Source: Flavobacteriales bacterium (GTDB taxonomy: Bacteria > Bacteroidota > Bacteroidia > Flavobacteriales_G > JALEGO01). From it: a DNA stretch of 59,582 nt. The position numbers and the translations under genes were made by a program. This document shows, piece after piece, positions 8,519-16,920 of this stretch. The notes under the pieces are model-generated. The model was not told the DNA's origin and searched no databases. It worked only from the letters and a program-made list of their open reading frames with translations. The stretch lies in contig JAHDCS010000009.1 of NCBI GenBank assembly GCA_020629755.1, positions 1 through 59,582 of the forward strand. Direction: 5' to 3'. Each line of letters opens with the position of its first letter. Position 1 is the first letter of the stretch.

Positions 8519-8603
8519 CGGAGAGAGAGGGATTCGAACCCCCGGTCCCGTGAAGGACAATAGTTTTCAAGACTACCGCATTCGACCACTCTGCCATCTC
8601 TCC
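8519..8603 (-). tRNA. tRNA-Ser (UGA)
   Basis: About 85 nt, the length of a class II tRNA with a long variable arm. The acceptor arms GGAGAGA and TCTCTCC pair perfectly. The T-arm reads GGTTCGAATCC and the anticodon loop CTTGAAA has anticodon TGA. The variable region (TGTCCTTCACGGGA) fits serine. CCA is not encoded. A TACATTTG -7 box lies just upstream and a rho-independent terminator just downstream, so it is a single-gene transcription unit. Confidence 0.95.
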
Positions 8604-8607
8604 ACGG

Positions 8608-8615
8608 CAAATGTA
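8608..8615 (-). promoter_or_regulatory. -7 promoter box (TACATTTG) for tRNA-Ser
   Basis: Exact TAnnTTTG match ending 5 bp before the mature tRNA 5' end, so the transcript would start with almost no leader. Confidence 0.55.
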
Positions 8616-8649
8616 AGAAAAAGTATGAAAACGTAAAAAGGATATCTGC

Positions 8650-8949
8650 TTATTCAATTCTCTTTACCCCAAGTGCATAAATCCAATACAACTGGCATAA
8701 AAAATAACTGATGAAAAAAATGAACACATTTTCTTTCTCTTGAAAAAGAGCACGAAAAATAATCATAAACCCCAACACAGATACAAATTTCAATGTAGTG
8801 ACTAAAAGAACAGCTGAAGGCAATGCCTTATTTTGATAGCCTTGTATCAAAAAATAAAAGGCAAAAGATAAAGAAAAAATGATCAGAATAAAGGCTAATC
8901 CTTGAAATGGCAAACAGTAAAAATGACTTGCCACAAGATAAACAATCAC
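8650..8949 (-). CDS. Small multi-pass membrane protein, possibly AtpI/DUF6168-like
   Basis: 99 residues from a GTG at 8949, with about four hydrophobic helices and a motif reminiscent of the small membrane proteins that sit between bactofilin/AtpZ and the ATP synthase genes in Flavobacteriia (alternating K-F/F-F helices, last helix F-F-I-S-Y-F-L-C-Q-L-Y-W). The frame stays open upstream to the bactofilin stop at 9019-9021 with hydrophobic codons (SLFILFRHIVVVVAINV) but has no ATG, so the real start could be an ATT near 9015 or a re-initiation. In related genomes atpB would follow; here a tRNA does. The family assignment is an inference from context. Confidence 0.55.
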   Translation of the reverse strand: MIVYLVASHFYCLPFQGLAFILIIFSLSFAFYFLIQGYQNKALPSAVLLVTTLKFVSVLGFMIIFRALFQEKENVFIFFISYFLCQLYWIYALGVKRIE

Positions 8950-9018
8950 ATTTATAGCGACTACAACTACAATGTGTCTGAATAAAATAAATAAAGAATT
9001 AAGCGCAGGTAAAATAGA

Positions 9019-9447
9019 CTAGTTTTCTGCTATTGCTTCTACTAGCGGCTGATTCGATGCCACCTTTTTTAAGTTTGGTTTCTTAGATACGCTCGAAAGC
9101 AATGAGCCATTAATCTGTGCACCATTATCTACTTCTAGCTTAGAATAATAAACATCGCCTTCTATTTGAGCGGTAGATTTAATTGAAATAAGCTCATGCG
9201 CTATAACTTTACCTAAGACTTTGCCTGAAATAGACGCTTGTTTACATTCAACCTCGCCTTCAACAACTGAATTAGGCCCCAATACGATCTTTCCTTTAGA
9301 AATTAAATTTCCTTTGATTGTGCCATCGATTCTTACATTTCCTTCGATGTTAATTTCTCCAGTAATTACTGTACCGGCTCCGATGGTGTTGTGTGAATTT
9401 AAATCTAGAGCGTCTGAGGGTGTATTTTGTGTTTTGCTATTGAACAT
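9019..9447 (-). CDS. Bactofilin (polymer-forming cytoskeletal protein)
   Basis: 142 residues. Bactofilins polymerise into filaments without nucleotide and act as scaffolds for envelope-shaping enzymes. A disordered N-terminus (1-20) precedes the right-handed beta-helical core at about 20-110, visible as regular hydrophobic-Gly ladders (I-T-G-E-I-N-I-E-G-N-V-R-I-D-G-T-I-K-G). A short polar tail follows. It lies 54 bp downstream of porW on the same strand; a porW-bactofilin pairing is common in Flavobacteriales. The small membrane gene follows with no clear start codon of its own. Confidence 0.93.
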   Translation of the reverse strand: MFNSKTQNTPSDALDLNSHNTIGAGTVITGEINIEGNVRIDGTIKGNLISKGKIVLGPNSVVEGEVECKQASISGKVLGKVIAHELISIKSTAQIEGDVYYSKLEVDNGAQINGSLLSSVSKKPNLKKVASNQPLVEAIAEN

Positions 9448-9501
9448 GGTCTATAAGTATATATTTGGTAAATATACAAATTAACAAAACACAGCGAAAG
9501 T

Positions 9502-12066
9502 TTATTTTGAATAAACTTTATTTTGTAGTGTATTATATCGGGTTAGAGATTTTGATACTATCATTTGTTCAAGATTTTCCTGCGTAATAGGAAAACTCAT
9601 TTTAGTCTGCAAACTCTGTGCTAACGCAAAGGGCTGTTGATTGATTTTTTGCCTACAATCATTGATTTGGTTTGCAGATTTAAAGACCTTAAACAACACA
9701 ATGTACTGACCTACTTGATAAGACACAAAATCAACGGTTAAGAAAGACCAATCAGCCTCTTTTTTCAAGAATTGCTCAGAAGATTCTACAAAAGACTTTA
9801 TCAAAGAGTCATTACTATTGGTAAACGCATAGGCTAAGAAAAAATCTGTAGAATCTGAAAAATTAAACATGGTATCTGATGGTAAGAAGCCCACTTTTTT
9901 AGGTTTTTGAACGGCAAAAAATTTGTTTGACTTTTTTAAGAGTTGATTTGCTAAGTCTGCTTGTTCAGACTTCGGGTAATTTGTAGTTATGTTTTTTAAA
10001 GCAGATTCAAACCCAGCCTTGTTAAACGTTTCTTTAAAATTATAGGCTTTAAGCAATAAAAATTTAGGCGCTATGTCCGCTAAATCATATTTATTCTGAG
10101 TTTCTGAAAGCACCCCAAGCGACGCAGCATAATCTTTGTTTATATAATAGTTATAGGCTTTTTCATAGGCTGGGCGCACCATGTTTTGGGCTTGCTGTTT
10201 TTTTGAAAAATACTCTGGGTCTTTAACAATGGCAGCATATTCAGAATGCGGATACTTTTGAAGCAAAAACATTTTATACGTTTCAGCTTTACTAGGCGCA
10301 TTGAGCTCTTTGTATAACCTATAACAAAAATAGGCACTAGGCGCAGCCTTAGAAGAGGTATCATAATCAGATACCACTGGATCAAACCCTTTATCTATGG
10401 CTAATTGTGCTTCTGATAATTTTTCACTGTAAACAATACCAAGATCATAATGGGCATCAATTATTTTTTTGTACGATGCTTGTTTTGATGTTTCATCTAA
10501 AGGAATATCTTTTAAATAAGCTTCAATATTTTCTATATTTTCTTCTGATATTTCTGTGTCTGATCCAATATCTGAAAAAGCATTGGATGACTTGTCTTTC
10601 CTGCGCCAATGATCTTCGAGTTTTCGATCGTCCCATATTTTTTTAAACTCTTTTTCTCCAAAAAGCATTGTAGAGGGGTTTTCAAAATACCAATTGCCTT
10701 TGTTGTTAATAGAAGCTGTAATATTAGAACTAGACGGAACATCATCTGCTTTTTGCAAAGCTGCTATTTTTTCTTTTTCTTCTTTTTCTAAGGCCAATTT
10801 TTTATTTTTTTCAATTTGTGCCTCGATGTGTTCTCTTCTTTGCCCTTCTGACATTTGTGAGAGTCTTAAAAGGCTATCTTCTCTAGAAATAATGAGCTGA
10901 TTGGCCACCAATCGCCCCAGATTATTGCGCCGTTCTGAAATAGATTCAAAGTTGCCTACAGAAGGATCTGAAGTTTGTAATGTTGAATCATAATACACTT
11001 TTGCTTCTGCATACGCCTTGTTATCATAATAATAGTCTCCTAACAACAAATAGGCTTTTGATTTTATTTTATTTTCTGTGGCTTCTGAAACAGCTTTTGA
11101 GGCATAATTTTGAGCTGATTTCATTTCTTTATTCTTTAAAGAAACTTCAGCTAATGCAATTAAAATTTTTGCTTTCTGATTACCAGAAGGCGCTTTTTTT
11201 AATAGCGATTTTAACTCTTCTTTTGAATTCAAGCCATTTTTAGCTGAGCCTAAGGCCAACTTCAACTTGCTGTTTAACATCATTTCATAATGTGGCTTAA
11301 GTTTTAACACCTCTTGATAATACGATTGCCCACTGGAAAAATCTTTATTGGCATCATATAAATTTGCAATGGTGTAATTGATCTTTATTTTTTCTTGTTT
11401 CTTTTTTTGAAATTTTAAACTTGATTGTAAAGACTCAATCGCTTTCTGGTAGTCGCCTTCTTTAAGGTGGTAATGTGCCGTGGTTTTATGTAATTCAAAA
11501 AGCGCATTTTTAGGAAAATCTTTGTCTTCGTGCAATTTCTTTAAACGATCATAAGCCTCTTGGTTATCATGTTCGTTTAACAAACTTTTTGCATGCCATA
11601 GCTGAGCTATTTTACCCTCTGGCTTTTTCTTATACGCACGCGCCACATATTCAAACATTTCATTTGCTTTGGCAAAATTCAAAATATACATTTGCGATTT
11701 ACCAATCAGCATATAGGCCTCATCAATAAACTTATTGCGTTCTTCTTTTTTGATATACATGGAATGCCTGCGAATAGCTTTTTCACCCTTTTCTGTGGCG
11801 CGTACCATTAGCGCCTTAATGGCAGCAGATTCATTGGTATCTTTAGGATATACATACAAAGGCAATATAGAATCAAAATCGTGCACGTATGCATCTTGAA
11901 TTTGCTCAATCCCTTCTTGTAAACTCAAATTACCATTAAACAAAACGTTAAATCTCGTAGTGGTATTATGAAAAGTTCGATTAGGTAACTTATTTACTTT
12001 AGTTGAGCATCCCCCCAAAAGAAATACTACAAAGAGAAAAATATATGTCTGATAAGCTTTTTTCAA
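9502..12066 (-). CDS. porW: T9SS outer-membrane lipoprotein PorW/SprE (TPR protein)
   Basis: 854 residues. The lipobox L-L-G-G-C gives a lipidated Cys20. The conserved block after it (N-R-x-F-H-N-T-T-x-R-F-N-V-x-F-N-G) is characteristic of PorW/SprE. Several TPR units fill about residues 100-370, a charged low-complexity linker follows (E/K-rich, about 400-450), then more helical repeats. In Flavobacterium and Porphyromonas this lipoprotein is needed for type IX secretion, and in gliding species for motility. The window also encodes T9SS cargo, consistent with an active system. A consensus G-run motif copy codes the lipobox itself. Confidence 0.93.
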   Translation of the reverse strand: MKKAYQTYIFLFVVFLLGGCSTKVNKLPNRTFHNTTTRFNVLFNGNLSLQEGIEQIQDAYVHDFDSILPLYVYPKDTNESAAIKALMVRATEKGEKAIRRHSMYIKKEERNKFIDEAYMLIGKSQMYILNFAKANEMFEYVARAYKKKPEGKIAQLWHAKSLLNEHDNQEAYDRLKKLHEDKDFPKNALFELHKTTAHYHLKEGDYQKAIESLQSSLKFQKKKQEKIKINYTIANLYDANKDFSSGQSYYQEVLKLKPHYEMMLNSKLKLALGSAKNGLNSKEELKSLLKKAPSGNQKAKILIALAEVSLKNKEMKSAQNYASKAVSEATENKIKSKAYLLLGDYYYDNKAYAEAKVYYDSTLQTSDPSVGNFESISERRNNLGRLVANQLIISREDSLLRLSQMSEGQRREHIEAQIEKNKKLALEKEEKEKIAALQKADDVPSSSNITASINNKGNWYFENPSTMLFGEKEFKKIWDDRKLEDHWRRKDKSSNAFSDIGSDTEISEENIENIEAYLKDIPLDETSKQASYKKIIDAHYDLGIVYSEKLSEAQLAIDKGFDPVVSDYDTSSKAAPSAYFCYRLYKELNAPSKAETYKMFLLQKYPHSEYAAIVKDPEYFSKKQQAQNMVRPAYEKAYNYYINKDYAASLGVLSETQNKYDLADIAPKFLLLKAYNFKETFNKAGFESALKNITTNYPKSEQADLANQLLKKSNKFFAVQKPKKVGFLPSDTMFNFSDSTDFFLAYAFTNSNDSLIKSFVESSEQFLKKEADWSFLTVDFVSYQVGQYIVLFKVFKSANQINDCRQKINQQPFALAQSLQTKMSFPITQENLEQMIVSKSLTRYNTLQNKVYSK
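12008..12020 (-). repeat. G6-ATG motif copy 4
   Basis: Reverse strand reads TTTTGGGGGGATG; codes the L-G-G-C lipobox of PorW. Confidence 0.85.
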
Positions 12067-12104
12067 TCTTAGAAAGTCGTAATGATAACGCTTAAAATAA
12101 ATTT

Positions 12105-12905
12105 CTATTGCTCAATGCTAATGACTCTTTCTCCTGAGTCATTAAAAGGCCCGTCAATAAAATTATTGTCTTTATCAATCAACTTAATGGAGATGGTATG
12201 TTCGCCTGCACTAAGCCCCTCAATTAGATAAGGCATCCATTTAGTAATAAAAAACTCCTGTCCGTCAATAATCACTTGTACCTTATTGCCATTTTCAGAC
12301 AACTGTGTGTTTAATAAATAAAAGTCTAATAAAATATGTTTTGCATCTTCAGTTTTATAAACGCCTTTTGGCCTGCTATAGAAAAGATGTTGAGCGTCGC
12401 TGTCAAAATCAAAAGATTTTACATCGTCATTCTCAATTACTGACAGGTCAAATGCCTTTGTGTTTTTTACACTTAGATGATACGAACGTGATAAAAACGC
12501 CAATACAACATTAGTACCGCTTTCTAAAGTTTCATCAAATTCTGATTCGTACTTTGCTTTGTAAGGGCTGTTATTCACAATAAAATGAATGTGCTGCCCT
12601 TTGGAAGAATTTGCACAATGCTGATGCTGGGTTTGTTGGGTTTGAGATTTTAACTCATAATTTTTCACAGCATAAGCAAAGGCATAATTTGAATCTTTCT
12701 TTTCTGAAGATGTCAAAGAAAGTTCTGCGGCCTCAATTTTTTCAGTCACTTCAAACGGAACAAGTTTTAACTCTAAGTTTTCTTTCTCAATCTGATCAAC
12801 TACTTTTTCGGTTGTTTGATCTGTTTTTGAATTTGTTGTACAAGACATCCAAAGACACATAAATACAAGGATGCCAAAGTTTTTTGAGTAAAAAGAACTA
12901 TTCAT
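12105..12905 (-). CDS. Hypothetical lipoprotein
   Basis: 266 residues from the ATG at 12905. A longer in-frame start at 13007 is rejected because it would run through the divergent RRM gene. The signal MNSSFYSKNFGILVFMCLWMSC ends in a lipobox (W-M-S-C). A polar linker follows, then a beta-rich domain ending in GEHTISIKLIDKDNNFIDG, typical of small Ig-like or carbohydrate-binding folds that describe ligand 'tip' loops. Histidines cluster at H-Q-H-C and Q-H-I-H-F. No named family was recognised. It lies 38 bp upstream of porW on the same strand, and may be co-transcribed with it. Confidence 0.75.
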   Translation of the reverse strand: MNSSFYSKNFGILVFMCLWMSCTTNSKTDQTTEKVVDQIEKENLELKLVPFEVTEKIEAAELSLTSSEKKDSNYAFAYAVKNYELKSQTQQTQHQHCANSSKGQHIHFIVNNSPYKAKYESEFDETLESGTNVVLAFLSRSYHLSVKNTKAFDLSVIENDDVKSFDFDSDAQHLFYSRPKGVYKTEDAKHILLDFYLLNTQLSENGNKVQVIIDGQEFFITKWMPYLIEGLSAGEHTISIKLIDKDNNFIDGPFNDSGERVISIEQ

Positions 12906-12910
12906 GCTAA

Positions 12911-12918
12911 CAAAAGTA
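12911..12918 (-). promoter_or_regulatory. -7 promoter box (TACTTTTG), reverse strand
   Basis: Exact TAnnTTTG match ending 5 bp before the ATG at 12905, predicting a leaderless or nearly leaderless transcript for the lipoprotein gene. Confidence 0.45.
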
Positions 12919-12940
12919 AAGATTTCATATAAATTAAGAC

Positions 12941-12948
12941 TATCTTTG
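12941..12948 (+). promoter_or_regulatory. -7 promoter box (TATCTTTG) for the RRM gene
   Basis: Exact TAnnTTTG match 19 bp before the ATG at 12968, in the 62-bp divergent gap. Confidence 0.6.
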
Positions 12949-12967
12949 CGTTTTATTCTTTTAGCAT

Positions 12968-13216
12968 ATGAAAATTTTTGTAGCCCGTTTAAATTATTCT
13001 TCTTCATCAGAAGATTTACAGAGGCTTTTTGAACAACACGGTGATGTAGTAAGTGCCAAGGTTATCTTTGATAGAGAAACTGGCAGAAGTAAAGGTTTTG
13101 GCTTTGTTGAAATGGCCAACTCTGAAGATGTACAAAATGCCATCAAAGCACTTGACGGCACTGAGTTTATGGAAAGACAAATTGTAGTAAAACAAGCACA
13201 TGAACAAGGCTCTTAG
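12968..13216 (+). CDS. RNA-recognition-motif (RRM) RNA-binding protein
   Basis: 82 residues, essentially a single RRM domain. RNP2 (IFVARLNY, residues 3-10) and RNP1 (KGFGFVEM, residues 42-49) are both intact with their aromatic RNA-stacking positions. Such stand-alone RRM proteins of 80-110 residues are common in Bacteroidota and cyanobacteria and bind single-stranded RNA post-transcriptionally; this one lacks the usual Arg/Gly-rich tail. Its last 17 bp overlap the following lipoprotein gene. Confidence 0.92.
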   Translation: MKIFVARLNYSSSSEDLQRLFEQHGDVVSAKVIFDRETGRSKGFGFVEMANSEDVQNAIKALDGTEFMERQIVVKQAHEQGS

Positions 13217-13508
13217 TGTAGAGCTTTTTTGTATTTGTTTTTCTTTTTTAGCTCTTTTTTCCTGTAAAGACCCGTCGTCTTTTTGTGATCGGGAAGGTGA
13301 AATTTTAGACCTTCTAGGTTCGGAAGGATGCCGTATTGTTATTCGGGATGTAGAGTCTTCGTCTTTTTTTGAAGCAACCAATATTAATGCATTTGGCATT
13401 CTGTTTTACGATGGACAGCGCATTAATTACTCTTACCGCATAAGTCCTTCGCATACCTCTTGTTTACAAGCTATTGCTATTGAATTGCTCTGTGTAAGTG
13501 AAAAATAA
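13200..13508 (+). CDS. Small hypothetical lipoprotein
   Basis: 102 residues. The signal peptide MNKALSVELFCICFSFLALFSC has a lipobox (L-F-S-C) at Cys22. The mature part contains G-C-R-I-V-I-R-D and ends with a second and third cysteine, possibly a disulfide. The start overlaps the end of the RRM gene by 17 bp, so translation is probably coupled although the two products act in different compartments. No family was recognised. Confidence 0.65.
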   Translation: MNKALSVELFCICFSFLALFSCKDPSSFCDREGEILDLLGSEGCRIVIRDVESSSFFEATNINAFGILFYDGQRINYSYRISPSHTSCLQAIAIELLCVSEK

Positions 13509-13525
13509 CCTTTAGCGTGCATTTT

Positions 13526-14539
13526 TTATGCTTTCTTTAATGTAAAGGTAAACGTAGTGCCTAATCCTACTTCACTTTGCACAGAAATCTGCTCACCATG
13601 TTGCTCTATGATGCTTTTCACAATGGCTAGACCTAATCCAGAGCCTCCTAAATGTCGAGAGCGACTTTCCTCGACCCGATAAAACCGTTCAAAAATACGT
13701 TCTAAATGTTTGGATGCCATTCCTAAACCATTATCTGAAACGCGAACAGCAACTTTATGGTTGACCATTGTAGTGTCAATACGTATTTTTCCGTTTGGCT
13801 TACCATACTTTATCGCATTATTAATAAGATTAATAAACACTTGTTTTATCCTTTTTTTATCTGCTAAAACCACTATGTTTTCAGGTATCTCTAATTCAAA
13901 TAACGTATTGTTGTTTTTGAATTTCATGTGGAGTTCTTCTTGAATCTCTTCAAGAAGATCTAAAAGCAAACAAGGCTTTAGGCTTAGCTCTATTCTGTCC
14001 GAATCAAATTTAGAAATCGCGTCTAAGTCTTCTAGAATTTGAATCATCCGATTTAAACTTTTTTCAGCTCCTTGTAAATACTTAAGGTTTATAGACGGAT
14101 CATTAATCCCCCCCTCTAATAAAGTAAGTAAATAGCCTTGGATATTAAATGTTGGGGTTTTTAACTCATGGGCAAGATTGCCAATAAATTCTTTTTGAAA
14201 GCCTTCTCTTTGTAAAAGCATTTGAATCTGTGCTTTTTTTTGGGCACTATATTCTTCTAGCTGCCCTTCAATGTCTATAAATTTTTTTTCCGGTATAATT
14301 TGTTGGAGAGATAATTGAGCCTGTTTATCAATAAATAGATTATACAGTTTATTGATGCGTTTTTGAAAAAAAAAGGCAAACACAAAAAAAATACTTACAA
14401 AACTACCCCCAAAGAACAGTAAAAATAAAAGCACTAAAGGTGTATTTACAAAAGAGAAGTAGCTTAAAAACAAACACGCCAAACAAGAAATTAAACTACT
14501 TGCTGCAATAACGGAAGCTAAAAAACTCAGGTTTTTCAA
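13526..14539 (-). CDS. Two-component sensor histidine kinase (PhoR-like)
   Basis: 337 residues. Two membrane helices at about 8-30 and 36-58 frame a very short periplasmic loop, so the sensor may detect a membrane or intramembrane signal rather than a soluble ligand. The phospho-acceptor H124 lies in HELKTP. The ATPase motifs follow: N-box (FINLINNAIKYG), G1 (DNGLGM), F-box and G2 (GGSGLGLAIVKS). It overlaps the response regulator upstream by 4 bp (ATGA), so the two are co-translated. The pairing resembles PhoR/PhoB, but no phosphate genes are nearby. Confidence 0.92.
   Translation of the reverse strand: MKNLSFLASVIAASSLISCLACLFLSYFSFVNTPLVLLFLLFFGGSFVSIFFVFAFFFQKRINKLYNLFIDKQAQLSLQQIIPEKKFIDIEGQLEEYSAQKKAQIQMLLQREGFQKEFIGNLAHELKTPTFNIQGYLLTLLEGGINDPSINLKYLQGAEKSLNRMIQILEDLDAISKFDSDRIELSLKPCLLLDLLEEIQEELHMKFKNNNTLFELEIPENIVVLADKKRIKQVFINLINNAIKYGKPNGKIRIDTTMVNHKVAVRVSDNGLGMASKHLERIFERFYRVEESRSRHLGGSGLGLAIVKSIIEQHGEQISVQSEVGLGTTFTFTLKKA
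14106..14114 (-). repeat. G6-ATG motif copy 5 (degenerate)
   Basis: Reverse strand reads seven G then ATT; the upstream T-tract is replaced by TTAGA. Codes E-G-G-I in the histidine kinase. A weaker match than the others. Confidence 0.45.
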
Positions 14540-15207
14540 AGCTCTAATTTATACCCAACCCCTTTGATGGTTTTGATAATAGAGCTGCCAAATTTTTCTC
14601 TTAACTTTCTGATGTGAACATCAATGGTTCGATCACCTACCACTACATCATTGCCCCAGACTTTTGAGAGAATTTCGTCACGTGTAAACACTTTACCTTT
14701 TTTTGAAGACAATAAATCGATAAGCTCAAATTCTTTTTTAGGCAGATGAACCTCTTTGCTCTTGTGTATCACAAGATACCCTTCTTTATCGATCTGAAGA
14801 AGTGAAGATTCTGCCACTGGCGTCTGTTTTTCATACGCAAGTCGCCTGCATATAGAGTTTACTTTAGAGAGAAAAACACTAGGTTTAATAGGCTTTGCAA
14901 TGTAATCATCTGCTCCGGCATCTAATCCTGCAATTTGAGAATAGTCTTCTGCCCGCGCTGTTAAAAATACAATAATAGTTTGCGAAAACTCTTTCATTTC
15001 TCTCAGACGCTTACAGGTTTCTATTCCGTCCATCTTAGGCATCATCACATCTAAGATGATAAGATCTGGCTTAAAAACGATTGCTGTTTCTATTGCGCTG
15101 TCTCCAGAAAGTGCCGTTTTAACCTTAAAGTTATTTTTCTGAAGATTATAACTTAAAAATTCTAATATATCTGGCTCATCATCAACGAGTAACACCTTAT
15201 AAGACAT
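14536..15207 (-). CDS. OmpR/PhoB-family response regulator
   Basis: 223 residues. The receiver domain (1-120) has the acidic pocket D9/D10, phospho-acceptor D53 (LIILDVMMPK), T83 and K105. The C-terminal winged helix (about 130-223) has the usual ending GVGYKLEL and the recognition region D-R-T-I-D-V-H-I-R-K-L-R. It is first in a two-gene operon with its kinase, with a TAATTTTG promoter box at 15225-15232. Confidence 0.95.
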   Translation of the reverse strand: MSYKVLLVDDEPDILEFLSYNLQKNNFKVKTALSGDSAIETAIVFKPDLIILDVMMPKMDGIETCKRLREMKEFSQTIIVFLTARAEDYSQIAGLDAGADDYIAKPIKPSVFLSKVNSICRRLAYEKQTPVAESSLLQIDKEGYLVIHKSKEVHLPKKEFELIDLLSSKKGKVFTRDEILSKVWGNDVVVGDRTIDVHIRKLREKFGSSIIKTIKGVGYKLEL

Positions 15208-15224
15208 ACGTTCTCTCTTTAAGA

Positions 15225-15232
15225 CAAAATTA
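15225..15232 (-). promoter_or_regulatory. -7 promoter box (TAATTTTG) for the two-component operon
   Basis: Exact TAnnTTTG match on the reverse strand, 17 bp before the response-regulator start at 15207. Confidence 0.5.
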
Positions 15233-15288
15233 CTGAAAAGAAGCTATACTGAAGGTGGTTTGGCCTAGTTTTTGTATACTTGATAATT

Positions 15289-16914
15289 GTGAATCGCACC
15301 CTACTTCTTTTCATCATGTTTTTTTGTTTTTTTTCTGGGGGGATGTGTGCTCAGATCAAGGTAAGAGAAGTGAAAAAAGACATTGGTATTGTATACAGTC
15401 CTGATAATGGCGGGGCCTATTATGATTTTGTATTTGAAAATTCTAGCGATAAGCCCCATTACATACTGCGCTCACAAAACACGCCAAAGGCAAGCGTATT
15501 ATTTTCTTCTAAACGCATAGAGCCAAAAGGATCTATTTACGTAAGAATTAAATATATCTCTTTACAAGAAGGACGATTTTTAGTGAATGTTCCAGTATTT
15601 GTAAGCGCACAATCAGACCCAATTGTTTTGAGCCTTTCTGGAGAAACAAAATACAAAGACACCAAAACATCTCAGGCTTGCCCCAGCTTTTCATCAAAAT
15701 CATATAAAGAAAAAAAAGAGGCTCAAATTACCCTTAGAGTCATTGATGCCGTCTCAAAAAAACCTATAGCAGATGCCATGATTACCATTTCTAATTCTCC
15801 GTGGTCTAAACGCAATGTAAAGTCAGATGCCTCTGGCACGCACAAAGCAAAATCAAAAACCATGGGCATCCACTTTTTTGATATTCAAAAAAGTGGATAC
15901 TTACCTCTTTCGACCAAAAGAACCATAAGTTTTGGCTCTAATGTTTTTGTGTTTGAATTAGAACCTCAGCAAGTCATCCCTCCACTAAAAGAAGAACTCA
16001 TTATTCAAGTAAAAGATAAAAAAACCTTTGCCGCTATTGCTTCTGCCCAAGTGCGGATTAAAGATAAAAAAGCCCCCATCTTTGTGCAAAAAACGTCTGA
16101 AAGAGGGCAGGTTCTGTTTATGGACTACACGTCTGATAAGTATTATTCTATTGACGTGAGTGCTGAAAATTATCAGCCGCGCACAGATTATCAGCTGAGT
16201 GTCTTTGATAAAAAAGATAATCTCGTCACCATTTACCTTAATGCCATTGAAAAAGAAGAGCCTGTGGTCTCTTATCCCCCCCAAAAACCTAAAGATAAAC
16301 AACCACCCACACAAGAAACACCAAAAACAGAGTCTATAACTCCTTTAAGCAGTGATAAATATGCGCCCAACAACATTGTATTTTTAATTGACAAATCATC
16401 GTCTATGAAACATCAAGAACGCTTTGATATTTTAAAAACAACTATTATTGAACTGCTTAAACCCTTGCGTAAATCAGACAAAATTGCGTTAATCACTTAT
16501 GACACTGAGGTTGATGTGCTTTTGCCTTCTACACAAGCAGACCATAAAGCCTTAATAGCGGATGTTGTTTTTGAATTAGAGGCCGAAGGACTTACTGCCG
16601 GAGTAAGTGGTGTAGAAAAAGCCTTTGATATTTTAAACGGTTCTAAAATTAAAAACGGAAACAATGAATTGTTTGTGATTACCGATGGTGCTTTTAATGT
16701 TGGAGGCAAACAATCAATGGTAGAACCGCGCATTAAAAAAGAAGCAAATAATGGCTTTAAAATGTCTGTTATTGGCATAAAAACACCAATGGTGATTGAA
16801 GATGGCTTAAAAAAAATGGCTCAAATTGGCAATGGTGAGTTCATTACCATTGATTCGTCACAAGAAGCCAAAACTAAACTTTTAGATGTAGTGAAAGCGC
16901 ATTCAAGAAAGTAG
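15289..16914 (+). CDS. Secreted von Willebrand factor A protein with carboxypeptidase-regulatory-like repeats
   Basis: 541 residues from a GTG at 15289, which gives a clean signal peptide (MNRTLLLFIMFFCFFSGGMCAQ); an in-frame TTG at 15280 is possible. The first ~100 mature residues look like a DUF1573-type beta-sandwich (G-G-A-Y-Y-D-F-V-F-E-N). Two carboxypeptidase-regulatory-like units follow (I-T-L-R-V-I-D-A-V-S-K-K-P-I and E-L-I-I-Q-V-K-D-K-K-T-F). After a Pro/Lys linker comes a VWA domain with MIDAS D-K-S-S-S near residue 367, the distal Thr in L-T-A-G and the Asp in I-T-D-G-A-F, so metal binding looks intact. Ligand unknown. Confidence 0.85.
   Translation: MNRTLLLFIMFFCFFSGGMCAQIKVREVKKDIGIVYSPDNGGAYYDFVFENSSDKPHYILRSQNTPKASVLFSSKRIEPKGSIYVRIKYISLQEGRFLVNVPVFVSAQSDPIVLSLSGETKYKDTKTSQACPSFSSKSYKEKKEAQITLRVIDAVSKKPIADAMITISNSPWSKRNVKSDASGTHKAKSKTMGIHFFDIQKSGYLPLSTKRTISFGSNVFVFELEPQQVIPPLKEELIIQVKDKKTFAAIASAQVRIKDKKAPIFVQKTSERGQVLFMDYTSDKYYSIDVSAENYQPRTDYQLSVFDKKDNLVTIYLNAIEKEEPVVSYPPQKPKDKQPPTQETPKTESITPLSSDKYAPNNIVFLIDKSSSMKHQERFDILKTTIIELLKPLRKSDKIALITYDTEVDVLLPSTQADHKALIADVVFELEAEGLTAGVSGVEKAFDILNGSKIKNGNNELFVITDGAFNVGGKQSMVEPRIKKEANNGFKMSVIGIKTPMVIEDGLKKMAQIGNGEFITIDSSQEAKTKLLDVVKAHSRK
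15327..15345 (+). repeat. G6-ATG motif copy 6
   Basis: T-tract, CT, six G, ATG. Codes S-G-G-M in the signal peptide of the VWA protein. Confidence 0.85.
16274..16287 (-). repeat. G6-ATG motif copy 7 (seven G)
   Basis: Reverse strand reads TTTTTGGGGGGGAT. Sense strand codes Y-P-P-Q in the linker of the VWA protein. Confidence 0.75.
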
Positions 16915-16920
16915 CTTAGA

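Noticed and set aside
12906-13007. Longer N-terminus for the lipoprotein gene at 12105
   Set aside because: It would cross the divergent promoters and the start of the RRM gene and would place a lipobox deep inside the protein.
14536-14539. Four-base overlap of kinase and regulator as a frameshift
   Set aside because: Both proteins are complete with normal ends; ATGA overlap is ordinary translational coupling.
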